A stretch of DNA of 64,000 nt from assembly GCF_020858115.1 (NCBI RefSeq), contig NZ_JACYMM010000008.1, positions 34,906-98,905 of the forward strand, in the 5' to 3' direction. Below the pieces are notes generated by a model that was not told the origin of the DNA, did not search any database, and saw nothing but the letters and a program-made list of their open reading frames with translations. Origin of the DNA: Janthinobacterium sp. FW305-129. Its GTDB lineage: Bacteria > Pseudomonadota > Gammaproteobacteria > Burkholderiales > Burkholderiaceae_D. Numbering within the stretch: the stretch's first letter is position 1; every line of letters starts with the position of its first letter. A program made the position numbers and the translations under genes. Shown piece by piece: positions 1 through 8,425 of this stretch.

Positions 1-253
1 CAGCATAGCCTTGCAATCGAGTGACATGGCGCAGCGCGGCGCTGGCCGCTGCCAGCAGCAGGAACAGTAGCAGCCATGCACCTTGCGCTTGCCCCGGCTG
101 CGGCGCCAGCCAGGCGCGCAGCAGCGGCAGCAGCATGCACAGGGCCAGCGCACCGAGGATACTGTTGGCCGCCATCAGCGCCAGCGCAAGGCGCAACTTG
201 CCGGCGGCCGCGCCATCAAGCAGGCGCAACAGCAAACGCACGGTGGCGATCAT
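1..253 (-). CDS. ABC transporter permease/ATPase, N-terminal part (cut by window edge)
   Basis: About 84 N-terminal residues of a membrane protein are visible and the gene runs off the left edge. The start is an ATG that overlaps the TGA of the upstream gene as ATGA, which fixes it. The visible part is a short cytoplasmic N-terminus (MIATVRLLLRLLDG) followed by two hydrophobic stretches, as at the start of a type IV ABC exporter-fold half transporter. Its position directly after a permease-ATPase protein suggests the second half of a heterodimer of the YbtP/YbtQ or IrtA/IrtB kind. In those families the exporter-fold pair imports ferric siderophore across the inner membrane. No ATPase motif lies inside the window, so the pairing is inferred from context. 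Confidence 0.75.
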   Translation of the reverse strand, partial: MIATVRLLLRLLDGAAAGKLRLALALMAANSILGALALCMLLPLLRAWLAPQPGQAQGAWLLLFLLLAAASAALRHVTRLQGYA

Positions 254-1986
254 GCTGTCACCTCGCCAACCCGGCTTTGCGCCTCCCATAGGGCCGCATA
301 CGCGCCCCGCGCGGCCAGCAGCTGCGCATGCGTGCCCAGCTCACGCAGGCGTCCGCCATCGAGCAAGGCGATCTGGTCGGCCTGCACGATGGTGCGCAGC
401 CGGTGCGCCACCACCAGCACCGTGCGTCCCGCCAGCAAGGCCGACAGGCCAGCCTGCACCAGCGCTTCCGACTCGGGGTCGAGGGCCGCCATCGCCTCGT
501 CCAGCACGACGATACGCGGATCGGCCAGCAGAGTGCGGGCGATCGCCAGGCGCTGCGCCTCGCCGCCCGACAGCGCCAGGCCTTCGCCCAGCAAGGTGTC
601 ATACCCTTGCGGCAAGGCCGTGATGCGGTCATGGATGTGCGCGGCGCGCGCCGCCGCTTCCAGCTGGACGTCGCTGGCCTCCGGCCGCCCCAGGCGGATG
701 TTGTCGCGCGCGGACAGGCGCAGCACTTGCGTGTGCTGCAAGACAAACCCCACACGCGCATACAGCACGGCGGGATCGATCTGGCGCACGTCGACGCCGC
801 CGATGCGCACGGCGCCGCCCGTCGCGTCCCACAGGCGCGGCAACAGCATGGCCAGGGTCGACTTGCCGCCGCCCGACGGCCCCACCAGGGCTGTCACGCT
901 GCCCGCAGGCAGGCATAAATCGATGCCGTGCAAGACGTCGGCGCCGCCCGGGTAGGCGAACCGCAGCTGTTCAAAACGCACATCGTCGCCAGCAGGCAGC
1001 AACGGCGTCTGCGCCTGCGGCATCGGCGCCTCGGCCAGCAAGGCGCCGATCCTGCGCGCCGCCGCCAAACCTCCCTTCAAGTCATCGGCGCCGTGCCCCA
1101 GCGCGGCCACGGGCGCGCACAAGGCCATGCCCAGCAAGGCAAACGGCAGCATCTGCGCGGGCGCCATCGCCCCCGTTTGCGCACCCAGCCAGGCGCCACT
1201 CACGACAAAAGCCAGCACGACGGGCGGCGACAGCAGCACATCGACCAGCGCGCCCATGCCGCCCCAGCGCCGCACCCAGGCCAAAAACTGCCGCGCATGG
1301 CGCGCCGCCACGGCTTGGAAGCGTGCTTGCGGCAGTGTCTCCTGCGCATACGTCTTGAAGACGGCCATGCCCTGCACCAGTTCCACCATCGCAGCGGCCA
1401 GTGCGCCGCCAGTGCGCTGCAACTGCGCCTGTCCCGCACGGAAGGCTGGCGCGGCCATGCCCCGGTAGCGCCACCAGGCCAGGGCTGGCGCGACCAGGGT
1501 GACGGCCGTCATGCGCCAGTCCGTCTGCAGCAGCCAGGCCAGGCATGCCACGGGCGCGACGACCACGGCGGCCAGGTCGGACGGCGCATGCGCCACCAGG
1601 CGGTGCAGCGCCGCCACATCACGCTGCACGATTTCATTGACCTTGGCCGCATTGCTGCCCGCGTACCAGCCCAGCGGCACCCTGGACAACTGGCGCGCCA
1701 ATTGCAGGCGCAACTGGCACTGCAAGTGTGCATCGGCCAGGTGCGTCAGGTGCAGGCCCAGCGCCGTCGCCAGTTGACGCAGGCACAGCGCCGCCAGTGC
1801 CAGCCACAGCACATTCCAGGCACGGCCGGCATCAGCATCCGATGCCAACAACATGGCACCCAGTTGCGCCATGGCGATGTACGGCAGCACGCCGCACAGG
1901 GCGGCCAGCGCCTGCAGCGCAGCAGCGCCCAGCAAGCGGCCCCGCACGGGCGCCAGCAAGGCCGACAGATTGCGCCAGCCGCTCAC
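250..1986 (-). CDS. ABC transporter permease-ATPase fusion, YbtP/IrtA-like
   Basis: This 578-residue protein has an N-terminal membrane domain of about six helices (residues ~15-290) and a C-terminal nucleotide-binding domain. It carries Walker A GPSGGGKST (~369-377), signature LSGGEAQRLAIAR (~473) and Walker B RIVVLDEA (~492) followed by a D-loop ALDPESE. The GTG start overlaps the TGA of the upstream ATPase gene (GTGA) and is preceded by GGAGGGA. The exporter fold in an operon with a TonB receptor and FecBCDE-type importer genes matches YbtPQ of yersiniabactin uptake or IrtAB of mycobacteria. It most likely forms a heterodimer with the next gene. Whether it imports ferric siderophore or exports free siderophore cannot be told from sequence. 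Confidence 0.85.
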   Translation of the reverse strand: MSGWRNLSALLAPVRGRLLGAAALQALAALCGVLPYIAMAQLGAMLLASDADAGRAWNVLWLALAALCLRQLATALGLHLTHLADAHLQCQLRLQLARQLSRVPLGWYAGSNAAKVNEIVQRDVAALHRLVAHAPSDLAAVVVAPVACLAWLLQTDWRMTAVTLVAPALAWWRYRGMAAPAFRAGQAQLQRTGGALAAAMVELVQGMAVFKTYAQETLPQARFQAVAARHARQFLAWVRRWGGMGALVDVLLSPPVVLAFVVSGAWLGAQTGAMAPAQMLPFALLGMALCAPVAALGHGADDLKGGLAAARRIGALLAEAPMPQAQTPLLPAGDDVRFEQLRFAYPGGADVLHGIDLCLPAGSVTALVGPSGGGKSTLAMLLPRLWDATGGAVRIGGVDVRQIDPAVLYARVGFVLQHTQVLRLSARDNIRLGRPEASDVQLEAAARAAHIHDRITALPQGYDTLLGEGLALSGGEAQRLAIARTLLADPRIVVLDEAMAALDPESEALVQAGLSALLAGRTVLVVAHRLRTIVQADQIALLDGGRLRELGTHAQLLAARGAYAALWEAQSRVGEVTA

Positions 1987-2768
1987 AATGTTCCCTCCAC
2001 GCAGACGACGGCAGCCGTATCGAGCTGGCGTACCGTGGCCCGTACCCGGTAGACGCGCGCGATCAGGGCGGCGTCAATCACGGCATGCGGCGCGCCCGAC
2101 GCCGCCAGCACGCCATCGTGCAGCACCATCACCTGATCGGCACAGCCCAGCGCCAGGTTGATGTCGTGCAGGACGATGACGGTAATCAAACTATGTTCGC
2201 GCGTGGCGCGCCGTATCGCCTCGATCACCTGGAACTGGTGATACAGGTCCAGCGCGCTGGTGGGCTCGTCCAGCAGCAGCACCCTCGGCTGGCGCACCAG
2301 CGCCTGGGCCAGGCCCACCAGTTGGCGCTGGCCGCCCGACAGCGCCTCGACCTGGCGACTGGCCAGGGGCAGCAAGTCGAGGCGCGCCAGCACGGCCTCC
2401 ACCCTGGCCACGGCGGCCGCATCGACCCTGGCGCCCAGCCAGCCTTCGCTGCGCCCCGCCATCGCGGCGCTGAGCACAGCCTCGAACACGCCCAGCCGCG
2501 TGCGCGAGGGCAGGCTTTGCGGCAGGTACACCATGCTCTGCGCGCGCCGGGCCTGCGGCCCGCAGGCCAGGTCCACGCCATCGAGCAGCACGGCGCCCTG
2601 CATCGATTGCAAGCCGGCGATGCCGCGCAACAGGGTCGACTTGCCGGCCCCGTTCGGGCCGATCAGGGCAGTCACGCTACCCGGCAGCAAAGGCGGCAGG
2701 CTGACGCCGCGCAGCACGTCGCGCCGTCCATACGCCACGCAGGCATTGCGCACCAGCAGGCCGCTCAT
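1983..2768 (-). CDS. Ferric siderophore ABC transporter ATP-binding protein, FecE/FepC-like
   Basis: This is a 261-residue cytoplasmic ATPase that would energise the FecCD-type permease encoded just upstream. Walker A GPNGAGKST is at ~37-45, the signature LSGGQRQ at ~143 and Walker B VLLLDEPTSALD at ~162. The switch histidine lies in VLHDINLAL, which is characteristic of the FecE/FepC/BtuD group. The ATG start overlaps the permease stop as ATGA, so a longer in-frame extension upstream is not used. The length is usual for the family (250-270). Substrate is inferred from the TonB receptor and binding protein of the same operon. The exact siderophore is unknown. Confidence 0.93.
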   Translation of the reverse strand: MSGLLVRNACVAYGRRDVLRGVSLPPLLPGSVTALIGPNGAGKSTLLRGIAGLQSMQGAVLLDGVDLACGPQARRAQSMVYLPQSLPSRTRLGVFEAVLSAAMAGRSEGWLGARVDAAAVARVEAVLARLDLLPLASRQVEALSGGQRQLVGLAQALVRQPRVLLLDEPTSALDLYHQFQVIEAIRRATREHSLITVIVLHDINLALGCADQVMVLHDGVLAASGAPHAVIDAALIARVYRVRATVRQLDTAAVVCVEGTL

Positions 2769-3835
2769 GCCGCACCTCCGCGCTGGCGCATGACGATGAG
2801 CATGAAAAACGGGATGCCGACCAGCGCCGTGACGATGCCGACGGGGATCAGCACGCCGTCGATCAGCGTCTTGCTGCAAATCGAGGCCAGCGACAGGATC
2901 AGCGCGCCGGCCAGCGCGGACGCGGGCAACAGCAGGCGGTGGTCCTCGCCCACCAGCAGGCGCGCGATATGCGGCGCCACCAGGCCGATGAAACCGATGG
3001 TGCCGACAAAGGACACGGCCAGCGCCGACAGCAGGCTGATACGCAGCAGGGACAGCATGCGCAGGCGGCGCACATCGACGCCGAAGCTGCGCGCGCGGTC
3101 CTCGCCCATGGTCAGCGCCGTCATGGCCCAGCTGTCGCGCACGGCCCATGGCGCGATCACGGCCAGCGCCGCGGCCAGGATGGCGATCTTGTCCCACGAA
3201 GAGCGCGACAGGCTGCCCATGGTCCAGAACACCAGCTGCTGCAAGCTGTCCTGGCTGGCGACAAACTGCAGCAGCGCCACCAGCGCATTGAAGGCAAACA
3301 CCAGCGCAATGCCGAACAGCACCAGGCTTTCCACGCCGAAGCCGCGCCAGCGCGTCAGCAGGTGCAGCAGGCCGACGGACGCAAACGCGAACAGGAAGGC
3401 ATTCGCCGACACCACGTACTGGGGCGGCACCCCGGGCAAGCTCCAGTTCAGGACGATGGCCAGCGCGGCGCCGAACGAGGCGGCGGCCGACACGCCGAGG
3501 GTGAACGGGCTGGCCAGCGGATTGACGAGGATAGTCTGCATCTCGGCGCCCGCCAGCGCCAGCGCGGCGCCCACCAGCACGGCCATCAGCGCATATGGCA
3601 GGCGCACGTCCCACACGATGACCTGCTCCATGCGCGGCACGCCATCGGGCTGCAGCAGCACCTGGAACAGGCGGGACATGCCCATGCCGGACGGCCCCGT
3701 GGCGATGTCTATCGCCAGCGAGACGGCCAGCGCGCACAGCAGCGCGCCCACCAGCAGGACGCGGCGCACATGGCGCTGGCGGTACGCCCTGCCCGCCGCC
3801 ATGGCAGGCAGCGCCTGTGTCAGCACGGCGCTCAC
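2765..3835 (-). CDS. Ferric siderophore ABC transporter permease, FecCD family
   Basis: This inner-membrane permease has about 356 residues and roughly nine to ten hydrophobic segments. Family features are the stretch GAALALAGAEMQTILVNPLA near the N-terminus, the conserved GTIGFIGLVAPHIARLLVGE segment that contacts the ATPase, and the C-terminal GIPFFMLI. I chose the GTG that overlaps the stop of the binding-protein gene as GTGA. An ATG eleven codons downstream (at 3802) is the alternative. A single FecCD-type gene implies a homodimeric permease, as in BtuC. It belongs with the binding protein upstream and the ATPase downstream. Confidence 0.92.
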   Translation of the reverse strand: MSAVLTQALPAMAAGRAYRQRHVRRVLLVGALLCALAVSLAIDIATGPSGMGMSRLFQVLLQPDGVPRMEQVIVWDVRLPYALMAVLVGAALALAGAEMQTILVNPLASPFTLGVSAAASFGAALAIVLNWSLPGVPPQYVVSANAFLFAFASVGLLHLLTRWRGFGVESLVLFGIALVFAFNALVALLQFVASQDSLQQLVFWTMGSLSRSSWDKIAILAAALAVIAPWAVRDSWAMTALTMGEDRARSFGVDVRRLRMLSLLRISLLSALAVSFVGTIGFIGLVAPHIARLLVGEDHRLLLPASALAGALILSLASICSKTLIDGVLIPVGIVTALVGIPFFMLIVMRQRGGAA

Positions 3836-4956
3836 GGCTGCAGGTCCACGAACAGTACGCCCGTGGCGGGAATCGGCATGAAACGGTGATACATTTCCAG
3901 GCGCGTGCGGACCGGGTCCAGGTCCGCAAACAGCTGCGGATGCAGCCACTTGGCCAGCGCCTGCACGGCCACCAGGTGTTCGGGCGAGTCATAGAACACA
4001 TGCCACAGACCGTGCGCACGCCTGCCGTTCTTTTCGCGCACGGCGCTCAGCTGGGCCGTTTCCGTGCGCGAAGCCACGGCACGCAGGCTGCCGCGCGCCT
4101 GCGCCAAGGTGGCCTGGTAACCGAGGGTCACGCCCCCCTGTCCGCTGGCAAACACGCCCGTCGCCACATACACGTCGGGATCGCGCGACAGGATGTATTC
4201 CGGGTTCAGGGTACCGATGGGACCGGGGATCTTGCCGGCGCCGATATTCTCGCCACCGGCCAGGGCAATCATCTCGCCGAAATTGCCCGTGCCGGGAGAA
4301 CCGCAACAGCCCTGCAAGCCCGCCAGCATGTCGACGAAGATGCTGGGACGGCGAAAGCCCGGCCTGGCCTGCGCCGCTTGCACGGCGCGCGCGACTTTAC
4401 CCACTTGCTCTTCGTAAAAGGCGATGAAGGCGGCGGCCTGCGCCTGGCGGTCCAGCGCCTTGCCCATCAGGCGCATGCTGGGCACGGTATTGGCCAGCGG
4501 ATGGTTGCTGAAGTCGACAAAGATCACGGGCACGCCGGCCGCTTCCAGCTGGCGCACGGCATCACTGCCCGGCGCGGGGCCGTGGCCGCCCGACAGGGCC
4601 AGGATGGCCAGGTCGGGCCGCAAGGACAGGGCTTTTTCCACGCTAAAACTGTCGGCCGAGGTGGCGCCCACCAGGGGCACCCGCTCCGCTTGCGGGAAGA
4701 CCTTGCGGTAGGCCGCGTAGCCCTGCACATCGAGATGACGGAAATCGCCCTGCCAACCCGCCAGGCGGGCAAAGGGATTTTTTCCTTCCAGCATGGACAA
4801 GGTGTAGATCAGGCGGCCTTCACCCAGCACGATGCGCCGCACCTGGCCGGGTACGTTCACCGTGCGTCCCGCCAGGTCGGTGACGGTGACGGCTTCAACT
4901 GACAAACTGATGCAGGACAACAGCGCGGCGGCCAGCACGGATACAATTTTTCTCAT
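3832..4956 (-). CDS. Periplasmic iron-siderophore binding protein, FecB/FepB type
   Basis: This exported protein of 374 residues would deliver ferric siderophore from the outer-membrane receptor to the FecCD-type permease. The N-terminus MRKIVSVLAAALL is a Sec signal. A cysteine in LLSC could mark a lipoprotein, but the box is imperfect. The mature start VTDLAGRTVNVPGQVRRIVL is typical of the class III periplasmic-binding-protein fold. I chose the ATG at 4956, which follows GGTGA at good distance and lies 4 bases after the receptor stop. An upstream ATG at 4971 would run into the receptor gene. The protein is longer than the usual 300-340 residues. Confidence 0.88.
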   Translation of the reverse strand: MRKIVSVLAAALLSCISLSVEAVTVTDLAGRTVNVPGQVRRIVLGEGRLIYTLSMLEGKNPFARLAGWQGDFRHLDVQGYAAYRKVFPQAERVPLVGATSADSFSVEKALSLRPDLAILALSGGHGPAPGSDAVRQLEAAGVPVIFVDFSNHPLANTVPSMRLMGKALDRQAQAAAFIAFYEEQVGKVARAVQAAQARPGFRRPSIFVDMLAGLQGCCGSPGTGNFGEMIALAGGENIGAGKIPGPIGTLNPEYILSRDPDVYVATGVFASGQGGVTLGYQATLAQARGSLRAVASRTETAQLSAVREKNGRRAHGLWHVFYDSPEHLVAVQALAKWLHPQLFADLDPVRTRLEMYHRFMPIPATGVLFVDLQP

Positions 4957-4960
4957 GGCA

Positions 4961-7120
4961 TCACCACGCATGCTTGACGGTCAGCAGCAAGCGGCGCGCA
5001 TCGCCCGTGCTGCAATTGCTCGATGAACAACTATCGTAGTAATGCTTGTTGCTCAGATTCGTCACGTTCAGCGCCAGCTGCGTGCCCCGCAGGGATGGCG
5101 ACAGCCGCAGCAGATCCAGGTCCAGCGCCAGGTCCGTCAGCAGGTAGGACGGCACGTCGATACGGTTGGCGGAGTCGGCCTTGGTGGCGCCCGTGTAGCG
5201 CAAGCCCAGGCCGATGCCCAGTCCCGCCAGCGGGCCTTGCACCAGTTTGTACTTGCCCCATACGCTGGCCATGGTTTCGGGCATGCCGACGGGGCGCTTG
5301 CCCACTTCATTGACGTTATTGCTTTTACTCACTTCCAGGCGGTTCCACGTGACGTTGGCCGCCACGTTGAAATTGCGCGTGAGATTGGCCAGCGCATCGA
5401 GTTCCACGCCATGCGATTTGATTTCGCCCGTCTGCAAACGGTTCAGCGAGTTGTTCGGGTCCAGGGTCTGCACGTTTTCCTGGCGCAGGTCAAACACGGA
5501 GGCCGTGAAAAATCCGTCGAAACCGGGCGGCTGGTATTTCACGCCCACTTCCGCCTGCTTGCCCTTGGTGGGGTCGTAGGATTTGCCATAGAAATCGTTG
5601 CCCAGCACGGGGTTGAACGAGGTCATCAGGCTGACGTAAGGTGCCAGGCCATTCTCGGCCAGATACACGGCGCCCGCCTTCCACGTCAGCGCATCATCCT
5701 TTTGCGACGGCGGCGTGACGCCGTCCAGCCGGTCGCGCGTGGACGTGTCCGACCAATCCTTGCGCACGCCCGCGCTGAGCACCCATTGCCGCGCCAGCTT
5801 GATCTGTTGCTGCGCGTACAGGCCGTACTGGTCCGAGCTTTGCACGGTGCTGGCATAGCGCTCGGGCGTGGGCAGCATATGGCCCAGATAGACGGGCTGA
5901 TACATATCAATCTCGGCGCCGGCCGGACCGCCATTGAGCACATAATCCTCTTTCGTGTGGCGGTAGTCGAGGCCCACCAGGGTTTCGAATTCGGCGCCGC
6001 CGCTGCGCCAACTGGCCTTGGCATTGTTATCCAGCGACCAGCTCTCGCCATCGATATCGAAGAAATAAGGCGTGCGGCGCAAAGTGCGCTGGTCGGCCAG
6101 CAGGCGGCCCTGGATGGTTTCCGTGATCAGGTTGACCCGCCCGTAGCGGGCCTTGGAATGGACGCTCCACACGTCGTCGATGCGGTGCTCCAGCAGATAG
6201 GCGAGCGAATACTGCACGCGGTGATTGTCCAGGCCCTTTTCGTTGAGCATCTGGTTGTAGGGAAGTCGGCCATGGCGGTTCGGCAACAGGGTGCCCTGGA
6301 TGGGCGCCACCACGGCGGGCGGACCGAACTTGTCGCGCGTGTAGTCGGCCAGCAAGGTCAGGCTGGTGGCCGCGCCGGGACGCCAGCTCAGGGCGGGCGC
6401 GATATACACCTTGTCGTCCGGCACGCCTGTGAATTGCGAATCGCTATCGCGCAGCAAGCCCGTCATGCGGTAAGCCCAGTCGCTGCCCTCGCCCACGGGG
6501 CCACTCACATCGCCCTGCACCTGCTTGCGGTGGAAGTTGCCCGTCTGCAGTTGCAATTCCCGGTAGGGCTGGAACAGCGGCTGTTTGCTGATCTGATTGA
6601 CGATGCCGCCCGGCGAATTCTGGCCATACAGCACGGAACTGGGTCCCCGCAACACTTCCACCGCTTCCAGGCCATACGGCTCGACCTTGGGCCAGGCTTG
6701 CACGGTGGTGCCGCGCAAGCCGTCGCGCAGCATGCCGTTGCTGCCCACGTCGAAGCCGCGGATCTTGACGTTATCGAAACGATCATAACGCTGCGACGCG
6801 GCCATCGACGGACTGGCCAGCACGCCGGCCGAGTAACGCAGCGCCTCGCCGACAGACTGGATGCCCTGCGCATCCATCTGGTCGCGCGTGATGACGGAAA
6901 CGGAGGCGGGCGTTTCGATCAGCGCCGTATCGGTCTTGCTCGATGTCGTGCTTTGCGTGGCGATTTTCAGGCGCTGCGCTTCGATCGTCACGCCTTGCAT
7001 GGCTTGCGGCGCATCAGGTGCTGCAGCGGCATAGGCGGCGCGGCAAGCCAGGACCAGCACGAGAGGAAGGGGAACGACGCGCACAAGGCGCGGCAAACGG
7101 TGGGGCTGCGAACGTGACAT
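4961..7120 (-). CDS. TonB-dependent siderophore receptor
   Basis: This outer-membrane receptor has 719 residues from the chosen start. A basic N-terminus and signal peptide end near RAAYAAAAPDA. Next comes a plug domain with SKTDTALIETPASVSVITRD, the GEALRYSAGV element and VEVLRGPSSVLYGQNSPGG. The beta-barrel ends in the aromatic VKHAW. I start at MSRSQPHRL because GGAAGGA lies 9 bases upstream. The earlier ATG at 7168 sits inside a Fur site. The gene heads the transport operon, and the FhuA/FpvA-like plug suggests hydroxamate or mixed siderophores, but the ligand is not predictable. Repression by Fur-Fe(II) is expected from the site just upstream. Confidence 0.93.
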   Translation of the reverse strand: MSRSQPHRLPRLVRVVPLPLVLVLACRAAYAAAAPDAPQAMQGVTIEAQRLKIATQSTTSSKTDTALIETPASVSVITRDQMDAQGIQSVGEALRYSAGVLASPSMAASQRYDRFDNVKIRGFDVGSNGMLRDGLRGTTVQAWPKVEPYGLEAVEVLRGPSSVLYGQNSPGGIVNQISKQPLFQPYRELQLQTGNFHRKQVQGDVSGPVGEGSDWAYRMTGLLRDSDSQFTGVPDDKVYIAPALSWRPGAATSLTLLADYTRDKFGPPAVVAPIQGTLLPNRHGRLPYNQMLNEKGLDNHRVQYSLAYLLEHRIDDVWSVHSKARYGRVNLITETIQGRLLADQRTLRRTPYFFDIDGESWSLDNNAKASWRSGGAEFETLVGLDYRHTKEDYVLNGGPAGAEIDMYQPVYLGHMLPTPERYASTVQSSDQYGLYAQQQIKLARQWVLSAGVRKDWSDTSTRDRLDGVTPPSQKDDALTWKAGAVYLAENGLAPYVSLMTSFNPVLGNDFYGKSYDPTKGKQAEVGVKYQPPGFDGFFTASVFDLRQENVQTLDPNNSLNRLQTGEIKSHGVELDALANLTRNFNVAANVTWNRLEVSKSNNVNEVGKRPVGMPETMASVWGKYKLVQGPLAGLGIGLGLRYTGATKADSANRIDVPSYLLTDLALDLDLLRLSPSLRGTQLALNVTNLSNKHYYDSCSSSNCSTGDARRLLLTVKHAW

Positions 7121-7142
7121 ACGGTAAATCCTTCCAGGCTTT

Positions 7143-7166
7143 AAATGAGAATGAATATCATTCATC
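7143..7166. promoter_or_regulatory. Fur box upstream of the siderophore receptor operon
   Basis: The sequence GAGAATGAATATCATTC contains the perfect palindrome ATGA-ATA-TCAT and resembles the Fur 7-1-7 half-site pattern. It ends about 23 bases upstream of the chosen ATG of the receptor gene, where Fur bound to iron would block transcription of the seven-gene operon. No clear -35/-10 pair was assigned. Confidence 0.75.
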
Positions 7167-7295
7167 ATAGAATCCGGAAGCTCCGCTTGCTTTCGTTATC
7201 GGGCCTTCGCCTTACGAAAGACGGAAAAGATGCAGCCGGCTAAGTAATCCTCGGGAAATTAGTGTGAATTTATAACGAACAGAACCGGATGCTAT

Positions 7296-7362
7296 GCAAG
7301 GCGCTCGCTGCGACGCAGTGCGGGCACTGCTAGCAGTGAGCAAGCCTCGTCGGCCACCTTGC
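7296..7362. repeat. Imperfect inverted-repeat element with perfect 14-bp core
   Basis: The core CACTGCTAGCAGTG (7325-7338) is a perfect palindrome. It is flanked by nested arms CGACG/CGTCG (7311 and 7348) and GCAAGG/CCTTGC (7296 and 7357). The element lies between the AraC-type gene and the receptor operon and has no T-run on either strand, so it does not look like a classical terminator. It may be a REP-like or other intergenic repeat. Copies elsewhere in the genome would have to be searched for. Confidence 0.5.
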
Positions 7363-7412
7363 AGAGCGCTGGTTATGGCAGTCAGAAATCACAATAATTT
7401 ATTGGGGGTTAC

Positions 7413-8285
7413 TTAGGCACGCGCCAGCTGGCTGGGCGGCATGCCGAAACGCTGGCGAAACAAGGTGGAGAAATGCGGAATGGCATAGCCGACAAAGCAC
7501 GCCACCTGCGTCACCGTATAGCCGCCCGCGCTGAGCATGCGATAGGCTTCCTGCAGACGGTAATCCTGTACGTACTCGAACACGCTGACGCCAAACAGCT
7601 GGCGAAAGCCGGCCGTCAGCTTCTTCACGTTCAAGCCGCTTAATCTGGCTATTTCCGGCAACCCCAGCGGCTGCTGGAAATGCTGCTCGGCCAGCTCGCG
7701 CGCCTGCTGCAGGCGCTCGATTTCGAAGGCGCTCAAATCGGCGCCGCCAGCGCCGCCCCGCGCCCGTCCCAGTACCCGGTCGCTGGCCACGGCCGCCATC
7801 TCCAGCGCCTTGCCCGCCATGTACATGTCGCGCACGGCGCCGTCGAAGGGGCACATCAGGATCTGCGTGGCGATGGCCCGCAGGGCCGGCGTGAGCGCCT
7901 GGCGCATCACCAGCACGCCATCACGGTGCAGCTGCTGGCCGCCCGTGACGGCCAGACGCTCCAGGTCGAAGCCGCTGCGCTGCGCATGGCCCGCGTCGAG
8001 TCCCACTTTCACGTAGCGCTGCAAGGTATTCGCCGCAAAGCGGTCGCAGCCTTCGTGGCGGCCCCGCGCCAGCACCAGGTAGACGCCCGCATCGGTGATG
8101 GCGAACGGCGCACGGCCATCCACGCTGCCGCTCAACTTGCCGTTCAGCGAGACGATGACTTGCAAACCCTCGAACACGGGCGTATTGACGGTGATGGGAG
8201 TGGGCGACAGCACGGAACCGGCCGACAAGGTCAGTTCGGAAGACAGTTGCCGCGTCCAGGCAGTCGATACCACGCCATACCCCAT
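7413..8285 (-). CDS. AraC-family transcriptional regulator, PchR/YbtA type
   Basis: This 290-residue protein has an N-terminal ligand-binding region and a C-terminal AraC double helix-turn-helix. The latter is visible as LGLPEIARLSGLNVKKLTAGF and the second motif AGGYTVTQVACFVGYAIPHF followed by STLFRQRFGMPPSQLAR. PchR and YbtA regulators next to siderophore receptor operons sense the ferric siderophore and activate uptake genes, and the location here fits that. The ATG at 8285 directly abuts a Fur palindrome, leaving a leader of only about ten bases. A GTG at 8273 preceded by GGGG is an alternative. The longer frame up to 8408 would overlap the promoter and is rejected. Confidence 0.87.
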   Translation of the reverse strand: MGYGVVSTAWTRQLSSELTLSAGSVLSPTPITVNTPVFEGLQVIVSLNGKLSGSVDGRAPFAITDAGVYLVLARGRHEGCDRFAANTLQRYVKVGLDAGHAQRSGFDLERLAVTGGQQLHRDGVLVMRQALTPALRAIATQILMCPFDGAVRDMYMAGKALEMAAVASDRVLGRARGGAGGADLSAFEIERLQQARELAEQHFQQPLGLPEIARLSGLNVKKLTAGFRQLFGVSVFEYVQDYRLQEAYRMLSAGGYTVTQVACFVGYAIPHFSTLFRQRFGMPPSQLARA

Positions 8286-8308
8286 ATGAGAATAATTCTC
8301 ATTTATAT
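8286..8308. promoter_or_regulatory. Perfect Fur palindrome and -10 element of the araC-type gene
   Basis: ATGAGAAT-A-ATTCTCAT (8286-8302) is a perfect 17-bp inverted repeat of Fur half-sites. On the minus strand a TAATAT -10 element (8303-8308) directly precedes it, with TTCCAC 16 bases further upstream as a possible -35. The regulator therefore appears to be iron-repressed. The site touches the presumed start codon, so the leader is very short or the true start is slightly downstream. Confidence 0.8.
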
Positions 8309-8361
8309 TATCATAATGCGGCGCGGGTGGAACAGCGCCCGCAAGAGAATGGCATGCCGGC

Positions 8362-8412
8362 TTGTTTCTTGCACGCCCAAGCGCTAATATGCAAGAATTA
8401 ACTTGCATATTA
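8362..8412 (+). promoter_or_regulatory. Promoter and 11-bp-arm inverted repeat upstream of the TPR gene
   Basis: A -35 TTGTTT (8362-8367), a 17-base spacer and a -10 TAATAT (8385-8390) form a good sigma-70 promoter. Overlapping the -10 is a perfect inverted repeat TAATATGCAAG-AATTAA-CTTGCATATTA (8385-8412). Its position over the -10 and start site is that of a repressor operator. It could also fold as a hairpin at the mRNA 5' end. The regulator is unknown. Confidence 0.6.
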
Positions 8413-8425
8413 AGGTGAGGCGAAA

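Noticed and set aside
1728..3881. Open plus-strand frame of about 700 codons
   Set aside because: It lies antisense to the siderophore ABC genes. Translation is Arg/Pro/Ala/Gln-rich low-complexity typical of GC-rich shadow frames, and no domain is visible.
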